From contig BSBK01001114.1 of assembly GCA_027943335.1 (NCBI GenBank), positions 303,501 through 367,500 of the forward strand: a stretch of DNA of 64,000 bases, in the 5' to 3' direction. Under the pieces are notes generated by a model, which made no database searches, was not told the DNA's origin, and saw nothing but the letters and a program-made list of their open reading frames with translations. The translations under genes and the position numbers were made by a program. Positions 35,559 to 48,274 of this stretch are shown here, one piece after another. This stretch comes from Chamaecyparis obtusa. Taxonomy: Eukaryota; Streptophyta; Pinopsida; Cupressales; Cupressaceae. The stretch's first letter is position 1, and every line of letters starts with the position of its first letter.

Positions 35559-37520
35559 TTCCTGTTCTTATGTTTTGATATACTCTATTCTTTTTTATCT
35601 TTGATATACTGTTTTGACTCTGATAGCTCTCTGGAGCTCATTCTTTTGTATATTGTGCCAATAGTGTACCCCTGACACATTTTGAGTTGATGATATATAT
35701 GAGATCGATATTTTGGATCGTGACTTCATTTGTACTTGTCATGTTTGGATTTATGATGATATCATGCTATGCTTATGCTATGAGTAGTGTAGAATGTATG
35801 TATGAATCAATGCAATGCAATGATTTCTTTCATATGTATGGATGTTATGCAAATGTAATTGATTATGAGAAGATGTATGTATGTTTTATGCTTATGCACT
35901 GGATGTAATGTAATACAACAAATGTAATGATATGAGATGTAAATGCAACTATACACATGATATGTTTTTGCAGGTTGATGAAGTCAAGTACTCAGTCTTT
36001 TGTCAAAAGGATATTTAACCCAGGAGAGTTATTGCTTCCGGTTTGGTGAAGAGACCTTTGAGTGAGACTCAACTCTTGTTAGATGTGAAGAATTGATATG
36101 AAGAATTGTTTAAGCGTTGAAGTGTTTCCAAACATTTGTGAGATCATGTAGACATGAAAAATGTAAAGAAACATGCAAAATGAAATGCAACCTAAGACCT
36201 AGGACCTAGTCACTGATCATATGTCAATTTGTTATCATCATTGAGCTTTTAGGTAACTGGATAAATCAATACAATGCCCACTAGCTATGAAACCATAGAT
36301 ATATGAATATCGATTTGTATGCGCAAGGATCAATACAACACCCACTAGTTAGGAAACCATGGATATATGAATATTGATTTTGTTTTCGAAATGTCGGATT
36401 AGATATAAGCACCAAGGCACAAATGCCAGGATGACTTGAATATCATGTCCATTTTGATATAGCAATTTGTATAAGCATCAAAACATAAACGTTGTGATGA
36501 CTTGAATACGCCTTGTGGTAAAAACACATCAAACAGTCAAGAGATCATTCTAAATTACCCGTAGTGACCCTTTATTTTTCACATCCTTAGGTAAGATTGT
36601 GTTTCACAATAGAAGAAAGAACTCACTCAAAAAGACAATAGTTAGATCAAACTTCCTTGAATTTTCTGGGTATCAATGGTCGAGGTACGCATGGCCATCC
36701 AATTCGAGATAGAGGCTCTTACAGTCGGACACCATTTCAATCCAGAATTTCCAAAGTTGTTAGATTTTCACATAAAAGTAGAAGACAAAGAAAAGATTAT
36801 GCCCCCAATCATCACTCTCTAAATCCTATAAAGGACATCATCGAAGAGCTCAAAGGGACACAATATGCAAAAATCTCAATGTGAATCAGTAAGCATACAA
36901 GGAGATAAAAGCATGTAAAAAGCATAGAGTGTTTTCAGTTTGATGTTTGATTGTGTTGTTTGTAGATGCAAAATCCTTTCTGGAGACAAGACTGACTGAC
37001 TGACTGACTCAAATGAAGCTTCAAAGGACTCTGACTGGATATGACATGTTTCAGATACATGGGAGACCATAGGATGTGACATTGATTGCCCCCAAGTTTT
37101 GAACATTGATAGGATACAGACACTTGAGCTGATTGGTGTACAAATCGACTTATTCAATAACAGGAATACAGAAACAAACCAGGAGATATGTACAAACTAA
37201 AGCAAGACTGAAAGCTGGGAAAGACCATGATTGCACTGATAGATGGAGCATTTTGAAGCAAGTGGCACTCATTTGTCAGGTTTTCACCATCTTGGTAGAG
37301 ATTCTATTTTTGCTACCAAGGCACCTGTTTCCAGGTTTTCACCAAGGCACTTTTTCTTTTTCTCATTTTTTTGTATTTTTCATTTTTTTCATTTTTTTTT
37401 GATATTTTTTACTTTTTTTGTGAATCATCAAGGTGCATTTTGCTAGGTTTTCACCAAGATGTTCATTTTTTCAGGACTTTTTCAGATTTTTTTAGGACAT
37501 TTTACCATAGATTGAATGTC
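35559..37520. other. Non-coding spacer in element B between antisense gene and integrase
   Basis: About 2 kb with no domain in either strand. It holds a pair of 57-60 bp direct repeats (about 36262-36318 and 36326-36382, sharing CCACTAG and ATATATGAATAT), a GACT run at 36990-37009 and T-rich stretches at 37350-37500. The two gene blocks converge on this spacer, since the antisense gene ends at 35558 and pol ends at 37521. Confidence 0.5.
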
Positions 37521-38480
37521 TTAGGTGTAGAATTTCTTCAGATGGAGAACATTGATTGGTTCTTGGAGCTGTTCTCCTTCAGTCATTGAGAGTTGATAGG
37601 CACTAGAGCCAAAAGTAGCAGTGATTACAAAGGGACCTAGCTAGTTGGGTTCAAACTTCCCCTTGCGTTCTCAATGTGATTGATTTTTAGGATTTTCTCT
37701 CAAGACTAGATCACCAACCTAAAATTCTCTGTGTCTGACTTTCTTGTTGTAACCTCTAGAAATTCTCTTCTGATATACTCTGAGATGATCATACTTTACT
37801 TGTCTGCACTCATCTAGTAGTTCAAGTTCTTGCAACCTAGACACTCTGTAGTCTTCATCAGTTACTAGACCATGCATTCTGATTCTTAGTGATGGGATTT
37901 CAACCTCAATAGGCAGTACCGCTTTAGACCCATAAACTAAAGTGAAAGGTGTAGCCCCAGTGGGCATTCTGATACTTGTTATGTAGGCCCAGAGAGCTGG
38001 ATTGATCATGAGATGCCAGTCTCTTCCTATTTTATTAACTATTCGATGCAAGATTTTCAACAAATTCTTATTAGAGGCCTCAGCTTGGCCATTCCCTTGA
38101 GGATAGTAGATAGAAGACCAATGTTGTGTGATCTTGACTTTGGCACATAGATCATCTAGGTCTTTGTTCTTAAATTGTCCATCGTTATCTATGATTATGG
38201 AATGAGGTATCCCATATCTGCATATGATATAGTTCAATATGAACATAGATATTTGCTTTCCAATTGCTTGTGTCAAAGGGACTGCTTCTACCCATTTTGT
38301 AAAATAATCTGTAGCTGTGATTATATGGGTATGTCCATTAGAAGAGTGAGGATGAATCATCCTGATAAGATCAAATGCCCATTGATGGAAAGGCCATTAT
38401 GTTGTAAAGGGGATTAGATCTCTCCCTGAAGCATGAATTAGGTTGCCATGTACTTGACACTGTGACAATTCTTAGCAAAT
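37521..38480 (-). pseudogene. Element B integrase
   Basis: The open part runs from 38360 to 37719. It holds the catalytic DDE residues and the C-terminal region (GDLVLR, GPFVI) and ends at 37521. The upstream zinc-binding region (H...H with YYWPEMEKE) lies at about 38480-38540 and is cut off by the one-base deletion near 38464. No chromodomain is seen, unlike element C. Confidence 0.85.
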
Positions 38481-38884
38481 TTGATAGCCTCTTTCTCCAT
38501 TTCAGGCCAATAGTACCCAACCCTAATAAGTTTTAGAGCTAGTGTTAAATTGTTCAAGTGTGACCCATAAATACCATCATGGACTTCCTCTAACGCTCGT
38601 TGAGACTCTTCCTATTCTAAACATCTAAGTAGTGTACCATCTAGACCTTGTTTGTACAGATCATGACCAATGATGACATATCAAGAGGCATTACGGATAA
38701 GGTATCTCTTTTCATGGCGGTTGAAGGTATCGGGAATGATTTGGTCTTGGAGATAGGAGAATAGGTTTTTATATCTAGATGAATCATGACCAACAATAGT
38801 GCAGATCATGCGGGTTTTAGGGGAATCATATGCAGGATAAGATAGTGCTTTCACCAAGAACTCATAGCATAGCTCATGTTCAGA

Positions 38885-39217
38885 CTACTGCAATAAAGTA
38901 GATAGTGTTGCCATTGCATCAGTAGCCTTGTTCTCCGTTCTAGGAATTTGCTCAAAAGTGATAAATATGAAATATTTCTTAAGATCATCCACCATTCTCT
39001 TGTAAGGAATGAGCTTTTCATCTTTAGTTTGGTACACATCATTGACTTGATGAATAGCAAGTTGAGATTCTCCATGAATGTGTAGCTCTGTCACTCTCCA
39101 CTCAATTGCTAGTTTCATGCCATTCAAAAGGGCTTCATATTCTGCAATATTGTTTGTGCAAGGAAACTTTAACCTGAATGCTTTTGGGATTGAGTATCCT
39201 TGAGGAGTTATGAACAA
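38885..39217 (-). pseudogene. Element B second (archaeal-type) RNase H
   Basis: A second RNase H-like domain between the first RNase H (39389-39907, DTSLGALLAQ, YYISRTL) and integrase. It has the forms PCTNNIAEYEALLNGM, GESQLAIHQVN and ENKATDAMATL. Duplicate RNase H at this position is a Tat-lineage mark. A stop ends the open stretch after TLLQ. Confidence 0.75.
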
Positions 39218-41430
39218 TATGCCTGCTCCAGATCCATTCTATGTATAGGAGCCATCAAAGAATAACTGCCATTCTCTAGAAGAAAGAGTCGTGATAGAGG
39301 AATCTGGAAATTCCATTTGCATTGGTGTATCATCAATCATAGGTGCATCTGCTAATTGATTAGCAATAACCTATCCTTTGATAGCTTTTCATTCCACATA
39401 TTCAATGTCAAATTCACTTAAGAGCATGACCCATTTAGCTAATCTACTTGTGAGGGCAACTTTGCTTAGAAGGTACTTGAGTGGATCAATTTTAGCTACC
39501 AATTGAGTGGTATGAGCTAACATGTAGTGTCTCAATTTCTGTGATGCAAAGATCATAGCTAGACAAGATTTCTCAATGATTGAATAGTTATTTTCGTAGG
39601 CAACCAATGTTCTACTGATATAGTATATAGCTCTTTCCTTTTTATCCTCATCACGTTGTGCAAGTAATGCCCCCAGTGATGTATCTGTTGCGGAGACATA
39701 TAAGATCAATGGCTTTCCATGAATAGGAGGTATCAAGATATGCGGATTTGATAGATATTTCTTGATATGGTTAAATTTGTTCTCACATTCTTCATTCCAT
39801 GCAAAAGTCACACCTTTATGTAATGTTTTTGTAAAAGGCTGTGATATGTCCACTAGCTGTGATATGAATCTTCTGATAGATTGAACTCTTCCTTGCAATG
39901 TCCTCATCTAACTGATATTCTTAGGGGGTTGCATCTCCATTATAGCCTTTACTTTAGCTGGATCAACTTCAATACCTTTCTTTGAAACTATGTATCCTAA
40001 GAGTTTTCCAGAAGTGACACCAAAAGAACACTTCTTAGGATTTAGTCTAAGACTAAATTTTTCCATTTTGTCTAGAATCTTGCTCAGGTCCTTTAGATGT
40101 TTAGTTCTGATCATAGATTTTGCTAATGTGTCATCAACATAATCTTCCATGGTTCGATGCATCATGTCATGGAAAATAGATGTCATTGCTCTTTGATATG
40201 TAGCACCAACATTTTTAAGCCCAAATGGCATGACATTCCAACAGAAGGTACCCCATGCACATGTGAAAGCAGTTTTCTCTTGATCCTATGGAGCAATTTT
40301 TATTTGGTTATATCCAGAGAAACCATCCATTAAGGAATACATCTTGAAACCCACAGTCATGTCCACTATCATATCAATGTTAGGTAGTGGAAAATCATCC
40401 TTAGGGCAAATTCTATTCACATCTCTAAAGTCAGTGCACACTCTGATTGAACCATTTGGTTTAGAAATAGGTACAATATTGGAGATCCACTTTGCATAGT
40501 CAATAACTTGGATGAATCCATCTTTTAGGAGCTTCCCTATTTCATCTTTTACCAAGAGTGCAACATGAGGATGCATCTTTCTCAATTTTTGCTTGACAGG
40601 TTTTACATTAGGAGCTATGGATAAATGGTGCATGATAAGATTAGGATCCAACCCTAGCATATCTGAGTATTTCCATGCAAAGTTGATCTTCTTCTCTATT
40701 AGGAATGTAGTAAATTTTTGCTTCTCTTCTTCTGATAATGATTGTGCTACATGTACCAATTGTGGTTCCTCTGTTGTACCTAGATTGATGGATTGAGTGG
40801 GCTCAATTAGAACTGGAGATCTGTCCTATAAATGACTTAGAAGGACATCAAATATCTCATCCTTAGGAAGCTCAGAGAGGTTTTCACCTTCAGATACATC
40901 TTTTATATTTACTTTTGTAGGTTCTCAGACTGCCACAAATTGGTTTTCACCCTCAAAACTCTTTTTCTTTTTATTCTTATTCTTATTTTTCTGACTAAGA
41001 TATTTGATGTCCGACTCGGTCATGCTGACGCTTGGTTCACTGATGGAAGTCCTCATAGGCTCAACTACATTTAGGTAGTAAGAAATGGCATAGTCATTTG
41101 GGAAGGTATAAATACCATGGCTCAGATTTGTGGAGGTTTGATCAATAAGGTCTGGATATTGGATAGTCAAAGTAGGGAAAGATTGGGAGATAGTGTTTAC
41201 GAATATGAATATGTCATCATTGGTCCTAACCCAATGCTTGAGTTCAAAGGTGATATTACAACTTAAGACATTCAATTTGTGAATAGGCTCAATGTCATCA
41301 TGGGAGTCCAATTCAGCCATAGGTGGATCAAACTAGATAGGTTCATCATTTCATTCTAGACTTACATTGGGTTGAGGTGCATATTGGTGAATAACATCAA
41401 CATGTTTCTCTATGATAAGCTCATCTAGTT

Positions 41431-44400
41431 CTAGAATGACTCCCATTCATAGTCATTAGATTCATCTTCTGATTTAGGATCTCTAGGAAATCTTACAACA
41501 TGAGTAAAGTCAGGGTGAATACCCCAAGAAGGGTTACCCTCAGATTTTGATTTGAATTCATACTCATGGGAATCTATCTCAAAATCACTACCACTTCCCT
41601 CTTCTTGATTGTTTTCAAGATTAGCTGGTTCTTGTGTTGCAACTATCTCTTGATTGATAGTAGGTTCTTGTGTTTCTACTAAATTAATTCTTTTGATTGG
41701 ATCATTTTTATCATCAAGAAGGTCTTTGATCTCCTTAGGCAATTTTTCATAGGGGATGAGTTCTGAGCTATCTAAATAACTATCTGATGGTTCTATTTCT
41801 TCTTTCTTAAGAAGAGGTTCTCCTAGTGCGATCTGCTCTATGACATGAGAACAATTACCCTTGAGGTGATAGGGTTTCTTCTTAAAGCCTAGGCCAACAG
41901 TATTCTTATTTTCTCTACCAGTATGTGGGAGAGGTGCCACAAGACCTTTTCCTCTAACTCCTAGAGGTCCTTTACCTAAATATCCCATCTTAGCTATCAA
42001 CTTATTTCCTGGACCGTATGACTTAGAAGGGATCTGTGGTGTTGTAGAGTCGCTAGTTTGAACATTGTGGGATTCAGATTCATCTTTGTATAGCCATGAT
42101 AGCACAACTTCATCCTCTTCAAACTCTTGCTTGGATACTTGTTCTGCCACAAAATTCTTTTTATATGCTCCAAGAGGTTCCTTAGGTTCGAGCTTGGACT
42201 GTTTCAAATATTGTCCATAAGACTTAGGTGAGATAGGGAGAGATGTCAAAGATAAGACTAGCTCAATAATGTATTCTCCCATACTATTTTCTTTGATATT
42301 AACCTCTTTTGCAAGATCTTCCATTTGAGATGTGGATGCTTCTTTAGTTGGTTCAATGGAAGATTCTCTATTATTAGGCACAAGCTTATCTGCACTTTCC
42401 TTCAAGGTATTGCAAGTTGTATTCAGATCTACGGGGATAGTAACCTCTACTCCTTCATAAGGAAACTTCAAACATTGATGGTATGTAGAAGGAATAGCTT
42501 GGATTTCATGTATCCATGGTCTCCCTAGGAGGATGTTGTAGGCCAAAGGTAGATCAAGCACTTGATAGATGGTATCTTTGATAACTGGACCCACTCAGAT
42601 GGGTAAGACAACAGTGCCTATAGAAGATCTTTCTTGTTCATCATAGGCTTTGATAGTTATTTTCTTTTGAGGATCAATAGCCAATTTTGAAAATCCCAAT
42701 TATGTGATCAAGCTGTAAGAACAAATGTTTAGGCCAACGCCCCCATCTATCAACACATGTTTGACTCTATGGTTCTGGATCAAGACTTCTATATGCAAAG
42801 GCTGATTATGTGGGTGACTCAAGGAGTTGTCATCTTCCTCTGAAAAGGAGATATACTGCGGAGATGTAAGATGTCCAACCATAGTCTGGAACCTATCCAA
42901 ATCAAGGTCATCAGGAACATTGGAACCGAGCAAAGCTTTGTCTAGTATGGCTCTGTGAGCTGGAGATATTCAAAGCAACTCAAACATGGAGATTTTGGCA
43001 TTAGTGTGCTAGAGTTGTTGAACAATGCTATAAGATGTAGGCCTTGTATCCTTTGGGTTGGAAGATTTGGAAGCAACCTTCTGTTTAGAAGCAGATGAAA
43101 GATTGAAGGGCACCTTAGGGACATTTGATGAATCTGGGATTTGTCCTTTCAGATGTGCTTGGGCTTGTGATCGAGTAACTGCGTTGGTGGATTGATTTTG
43201 TCTATCTCTTCTTACAATTATGATGACATTGCAATGCTCGAAGAGACAGGGTTCAACCATATTGATGGTAGCATTATTTCCAGGGTAAGCATAATTGACT
43301 TTTGCCCCCATATTAGGTTGAGAAGATGAAACTTCTTGACCATGTTTCAGAAATGGTTCTGTGAATGTTGTAAGATCATTATTGCTCTTAGGATTGTCAA
43401 CTGTGATGTCTCCCCTATCGATCAAATCTTGAATGGTGTATTTCAACCATAAGCAGTTATTAGTTTTGTGACCTTTACCTCGATGGAAATCACAAAATTC
43501 ATTTTCTCTCCACCATTTTGGCTTAGGCTCAGAATCAGGTGGTTGGATTGCTAGCAAAGAGATGATGTTATCAACCAGTAGAGTTTTCATAGCTGATTCT
43601 AAAGATTCTCCAAGAGGAGTGAACTTTCATTGTTTATCCCAAGATTTGTATTCTGGCTTCTTTTGAAATGGTTCGAATGACTTTTGTTCTAAATATTTAA
43701 TGGCTTAGGAACCAAGAGTTAGGTTGTAGGCTAGTGCCTTTGATGGGGCATGGATAGTATCAACAATGCCATCTGTGATGATGTCTTTGTTCTTGTTCCA
43801 ATTTTTGTTCTTGTCTTTAGAACTGGACCCAGATTCATACTTGTCTTTCTAAAGTGTGATTTCTCCTTTTTTCACAAGCACTTTTTTTATTTTGATAGCA
43901 TTATCCACCATCTTATCAAAAGATGTATGATCTTGCATTTGTAGAGGATAATTGATTTCTAGAACAAGGTTATTGATGAAGATTTCTAGTTTTTCTATTT
44001 TTGGAATAGGTCTGGCATATAGAGAGAACTTCTTCCTCCATCTCTTGAGAAATGTTAGGAATGGTTCTCCTGGATATTGCTTGAGATTACAGATATCAAT
44101 CATGGTGACTGGATGTTGAATATTGTAGGAGTATTGTTGATAAAACAATTTGATCAATTCCTCAAAAGTTTTGATAGTGGAAGGTAATTGAGAGAACCAT
44201 TGAATGGCTGCTCCTCCCAGAGATCGAGGGAAGAGGTGCATCAGATAGGTTGGTTCATGCATGAATTCCATTGATTGGGTACATAATTCTCTGACATGGT
44301 CTTGAGGGTTAGAGTATCCATCATACTTATCATACTTGGGCATCTCCACTCGTTTCGAAAATGGTGGCATATACAAGTCTTTGTCAAAAGGAAAAGGGCA

Positions 44401-44970
44401 TAGAGCTTCCATGGAGAACTCCTTGGGTTCCTTTTCTTTCTCAAGGCTGTTAAGTTTGACTTGCATGGCATGCATCTATTTCATAATAGCTATGAGTGGA
44501 GTTTCTTCCTCATGTGTAATGATATTTTCCACATTAAAGTTGGGAGGAAGTTTAGCTCCTTGATGAGCCAATTGTAAAAAGTATGCCTCTCTGTCTTCTT
44601 TCAAGAAATGCTTCATCATTCATTTGAAGTTATCATCATTTTGATATTGAGCAATTTCTTCAGGTGTGGGTTCCTGATCTACACCCTGTTGTGATTGAGC
44701 TCTTTGAGAGCCAAAGTTTGTCCCTGCTTGAGACATGGTAGGAGTTTGTGGACTCCCTAGAATAGATTGATGTGGGGTTTGTTGGGTACCTCTGTGAGTT
44801 GATGGAGGAGGTATGTAACTAGTTTTTAATCAAAATTTGCCAAGATCGTCATCCTTGTAAAGACCAAAATTGGTGAGTTTCTCAAGAGTTGGACCCCTGG
44901 TAGCGGTTATAGGTAAGGTCTGGGATGCTTCTCTAGATTTCTTGTGTGAGGAAGCTCTAGTTTCCACCAT
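41431..44970 (-). pseudogene. Element B gag-pro ORF
   Basis: Frame starts ATG 44968-44970 and holds, without frameshift, to the TAG at 41431. Capsid-type gag at about 43850-44480 (AIQWFSQLPSTIKTFEELI and CNLKQYPGEPFLTFLKRWR, the Ty3/Gypsy retrotrans_gag pattern), CCHC-like knuckle CDFHRGKGHKTNNC (43453-43494), protease with an unusual active site HVLIDGGVGLN (42733-42747; Ser or Thr normally follows DG or DT), LLGRPW at about 42525, and a G-patch region at about 41880-42010. Several nonsense codons, including TGA near 44836, interrupt it. The product would make particles and process the polyprotein. Confidence 0.85.
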
Positions 44971-45464
44971 TAACTTTGAGTGAAAGAAAAGAATAAGATC
45001 CAGATAACTGAAGAATGAATTGAATCAAGATGATCAGATGACACAACCTTGTCAAGGTTTGATTGATTTCAATATTTTATTAGACATGGGTGAAGGATAC
45101 TGTGCCCTGGATGTATGGGTAGATTGCCCAAAAGATAGCGGACACGAGTTCACAACACTTAGTCTGTTTTTGAAGATTTGATAGAAGATTGATAGTTATG
45201 ACAAGGTTTTGACACAAGATGAAAAGGACTCAAATCGATTAAATAGAAGGCTGAATTAGATTCAAAAGGTCACTTTTGAAAAATAATAGGATTCTCAATA
45301 GCTACTGCTCTATTCCTGACACAGTGATTTGTTCGATAGGTTCTGGAAATAGGTTGAAAAAGCTAAGTATCTGGCAATTCTGACAACTTTCAAAATTTTT
45401 CCCAAATGACACTCTACAGACTCATATGACAATGGGTATGCTATGAAATGACAGTTGAAAAGCT

Positions 45465-45545
45465 CGTAGAGGTTAGCTAAAATCAACACTTCAGTAAAAC
45501 ATTAGAGGTTACCTGATTTGTAGACACAACACTTCAGTAAAACAT
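45465..45545. repeat. Partial LTR-end duplication at element B's 5' side
   Basis: The sequence GAGGTTAGCTAAAAT and CACTTCAGTAAAACATTAGAGGTTA occur here and again a few bases later inside the 5' LTR (from 45528). The normal primer-binding site would be expected at this point and is not visible. A TACCTGAT block precedes TGTAGACACA both here and at the outer side of the left LTR (30804-30812). Confidence 0.75.
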
Positions 45546-46709
45546 TAGAGGTTAGCTAAAATTGAAATCATGCAATAAATGAAAGCTAAACTAACCAGGT
45601 GATTTATTGCCTTCTACTAGGTGCGAGTATGATGTTCTCAGATTGTATCAAGATCAGTGACCTTGACGACACCTAAATGAAGGATTTGAATGCAAAATCT
45701 GATATGAATCAATGCAATTTAATCTATATTTTTAATATTTTCTATGCAATAATAATGAAAACTAATATGAATCTAGAATCTAAGATGAACTGATATGAAA
45801 TTGATCCAACAATGATATGAAAATGAATCTAAATGAATGTAAAAACCAAATTGATCTCACAATAGCCTTGATTCACAATAAGCTTTTGATTCTCCAAATT
45901 CCAATTCTTCAAAATAGTTGTGCAATTCGTAGACGATTTTGGTAGAGTAAGCTCGCAAAATTATGAGATGATTTGTGAAGAGCTGAGCCTTGATTTTATA
46001 GAAATCTAGGGCTTTGGAGGTGCATGGAAAAAAGCCATAAATCACTCAGATTAACTCAGGTTGATTTTTGAGTTATTTTTAAATAAAGGATATTTAACTC
46101 ACAAAAACATGCAAAAGCAGAGTTTAACTCAAAATAGAGTTTTGATAATTGATAGTTGTCTACTTTTCTGATTGTGCATGATTTATTATGAATTAATTTA
46201 ATAATAAAGTGATTTATTTCCAACTTAACTGATTTTGAAAAATAAAACAATTGATTTATGGGTTAATCAACTATTTTTCAAACTTTTATTCAAAAACAAT
46301 ATTAAAAATTGACAAAATGATTAAATTAATTAAATAAAATATTTAATCAATCATTTGTAAGATTTTGGATTTATTGTCAAAATTAAATATCATAATTTAG
46401 GAATAAATAAAATTAACTTTAATTAAACAATTAAGTGGCAGAATTAAATCTAATTAATTAAATATTGAGAATATTCAATTAATCAAACTTTAGGATAAAT
46501 GTGATTTATCGCCAAATAATCATTAAATTAAAGACAATTAAGATAATTAGGAATATTACTAGGAATATTCTCCGATGCAGAATTTATGATAATCAATTAA
46601 GATTCGATGATGTATAGATGTGCCTTAGGTTAGGACTTTGATGTCGATTTCGTTCGATTTGATGATGTAGGAGGTCAATGAACTTATAGCCCATTTTTGG
46701 GGTATTACA
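45519..46709 (-). repeat. Element B 5' LTR
   Basis: 1191 bp, close match to the left LTR, minus-strand TATAAAA box at 45994-46000, end GGGGTATTACA at 46709. Confidence 0.92.
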
Positions 46710-46799
46710 CATAGTGCTCTTACCAACTTGAAAGAGGAGTGGGACAACCTCTTGGAGTCTGTGAAGAAAACCCATCCACACATTTTTGATAAGATGTAA

Positions 46800-47045
46800 G
46801 TATACATCATACTTTTTGGGTATTTGGCATTATTATCAAAAAGGGGGAAAACATGTATATGCCAAATAGTATATTTTTTATATGTATATTACATAATACC
46901 AGGAGTATGCACCGAGGGGGAGTACTTTTTGGTACTTAGAAGTTTTTTGTTGTGGATATGTATATGGCAGAGACATAAGGAATATATAGAAACATTTTGT
47001 CTATATACATTATGAAGTTTTGATACTAATGCCAAAGGGGGAGAT
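46800..47045 (+). other. Element A 3' untranslated region with polypurine tract
   Basis: Follows the second ORF's stop. It ends in AAAGGGGGAGAT (47034-47045) directly before the 3' LTR, the plus-strand primer. A second purine run lies near 46840-46850 (AAAAAGGGGGAAAA). Confidence 0.85.
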
Positions 47046-48274
47046 TGTTAATCTCTATTGAGCATTTAAGGTTGTCATTAGTATCAAAGGATAGTAAATA
47101 GGTTGGTCGGTTACTTATATTGAGACAATCGACAACTAGAAGTAAGACAGAGCAGTCGGTAAAATACTTTACATCGAGCATCACATAGTTAACCGAGCAC
47201 CAGCGACACCAACACCGACGATTAGTAAACACCGAGCATCGCAATATACACTGAGCAGATTATACAATGTTTACCGATGATCATAGAAAATGGCATAGTA
47301 ATCATAAATGAGACATTATTCTATGCAGATGGTTACAACAGATCGTAAAATAGTTTACCAAGATCGAGGAGCATTTATTGTAAAAGATATTCATTAAATG
47401 CAATGATTATCTTATTTGTATTAGTTGATCTAGGTTATTTTTGCACCGTAGATCTTAGGGTTATGATTATTTTTGTAACCTAATTTTTGCTAAGGTGGCA
47501 AAACAAAACACTATATATTGTATATGTTCGCACCATTTTATGTGGTTGTTGAACTAACATATATGAATCACAGAGCACTTGAAGAAAGTGCCTATCTTCA
47601 AGACAATCAGTTGACCGAGTAGAACATAACACAAAGGATATCAGTTTGAGCAGAATTAGTCAAGGTTACCGAGCATAATAGAGCAGAGAATCATCAGAGT
47701 TAAGGTGATATTTTGATGAGCACTTATAGATTTGTTTCAGACAATTGAGTTGTCAACTAGCAGACATTTACCTATTACTTTCTGACAATTGTGATAGAGT
47801 TTGGTATAAATCTCTTAACAGAGTAGACTTAACAGTCTTTGTATAAATCTCTTAACTGAGTACACACTTCATTTAGTGTTGTTAAATCCTATAACTAGGT
47901 AGATCTAGCTGATCTAATATGTTACTCCTAACAGGGTAAGATCACCAGAAGTGATCAAAACTTGTAGCCTTAACAAGCAAACCTTTTCTATCTGCAGTAG
48001 TGAAGAATTTGTGGGTGTCATCCCCACCGCAGTTTTTACCTTCTAACAAGGGTTTCTGCGTTACCAAAATACTTGTGTTATGTGATTGTCATATTGATTT
48101 CATATTGTTTACTTTCTGAAGTTAACTAGATGATTGATTTATGCAATTATGTTCAAGTTATTTTGATCGCTTATTACAGTATTCTGTTATAGATTAGAAA
48201 GGTGTTACAAGTTAAGTTTTGAGGTCACTGATTCACCCCTCCCCTCTCAGTACCTATCTTTCCTAATTCCAACA
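47046..48274 (+). repeat. Element A 3' LTR
   Basis: 1229 bp, same length as the 5' copy, followed by TSD CTTGT at 48275-48279. Confidence 0.95.

Larger units (their letters stand above)
37521..41446 (-). pseudogene. Element B pol region (reverse transcriptase, RNases H, integrase)
   Basis: Starts at ATG 41444-41446, 16 bases before the gag-pro stop (41431), in a different frame, and ends TAA 37521. Reverse transcriptase has WISNIVPISKPNGSIR, the MYSLMDGFSGYNQI block and catalytic YVDD (40130-40141). One frame holds through the second RNase H; a one-base deletion near 38464, inside the integrase zinc-binding Cys pair, moves the integrase into the next frame. Integrase core residues D (ATDYFTKW), D (IDNDGQF) and E (GNGQAEASNK) are present. 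Nonsense codons split the frame. These enzymes copy element RNA into DNA and insert it. Confidence 0.85.
30813..46709 (-). mobile_element. Element B: large Tat-lineage Ty3/Gypsy element with antisense gene, nested in A
   Basis: 15.9 kb on the minus strand. LTRs 30813-32002 and 45519-46709 (about 1190 bp) have TGTA...TACA ends. A purine tract abuts the left (3') LTR. In order: gag, CCHC-like knuckle, protease, G-patch, reverse transcriptase, RNase H, a second (archaeal-type) RNase H, integrase, then about 5.5 kb of extra DNA with a gene on the opposite strand. Dual RNase H and G-patch place it in the Tat lineage. I could not find a 5-bp TSD or a normal primer-binding site (see findings). LTRs look more alike than those of A, consistent with later insertion. 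Confidence 0.9.
27215..46799 (+). pseudogene. Element A second ORF (function unknown), split by element B
   Basis: Begins at ATG 27215 and ends at TAA 46797-46799. Element B (30813-46709) interrupts it. The first part has a FWLDKPVEVTKKIINRVTGYPT-like block, a form I associate with extra ORFs of plant retrotransposons. A second block (27868-28470) is a Lys-rich folded-looking region with TCKYKSLLVCTFLYL. The rest is charged, low-complexity and coiled-coil-rich, with a KKKKKK stretch near 30010. Damage: nonsense at 27245, a 20-bp tandem duplication at 27654-27693 that shifts the frame, further frame changes near 29150-29190 and 30310-30340, and scattered stops. No enzyme domain is seen. It could be envelope-like or structural; I cannot tell. 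Confidence 0.6.
17581..48274 (+). mobile_element. Element A: giant non-autonomous LTR retrotransposon (outer shell of nest)
   Basis: LTRs of exactly 1229 bp (17581-18809, 47046-48274) start TGTTAATCTC and end AATTCCAACA. A perfect 5-bp TSD CTTGT flanks it (17576-17580, 48275-48279). A tRNA-Met primer site follows the left LTR and AAAGGGGGAGAT precedes the right one. After removing the nested elements C and B, about 8.4 kb remains: LTR, zinc-knuckle gag-like gene, a spacer, a long coiled-coil-rich second ORF, a short 3' region, LTR. No protease, reverse transcriptase, RNase H or integrase is present. It therefore resembles a LARD/TR-GAG-type element moved in trans. The LTR pair differs mostly by transitions. 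Confidence 0.93.

Noticed and set aside
30811..46714. TSD for element B
   Set aside because: TGATC and CATAG do not match, and shifting the LTR ends by a few bases did not produce a match.
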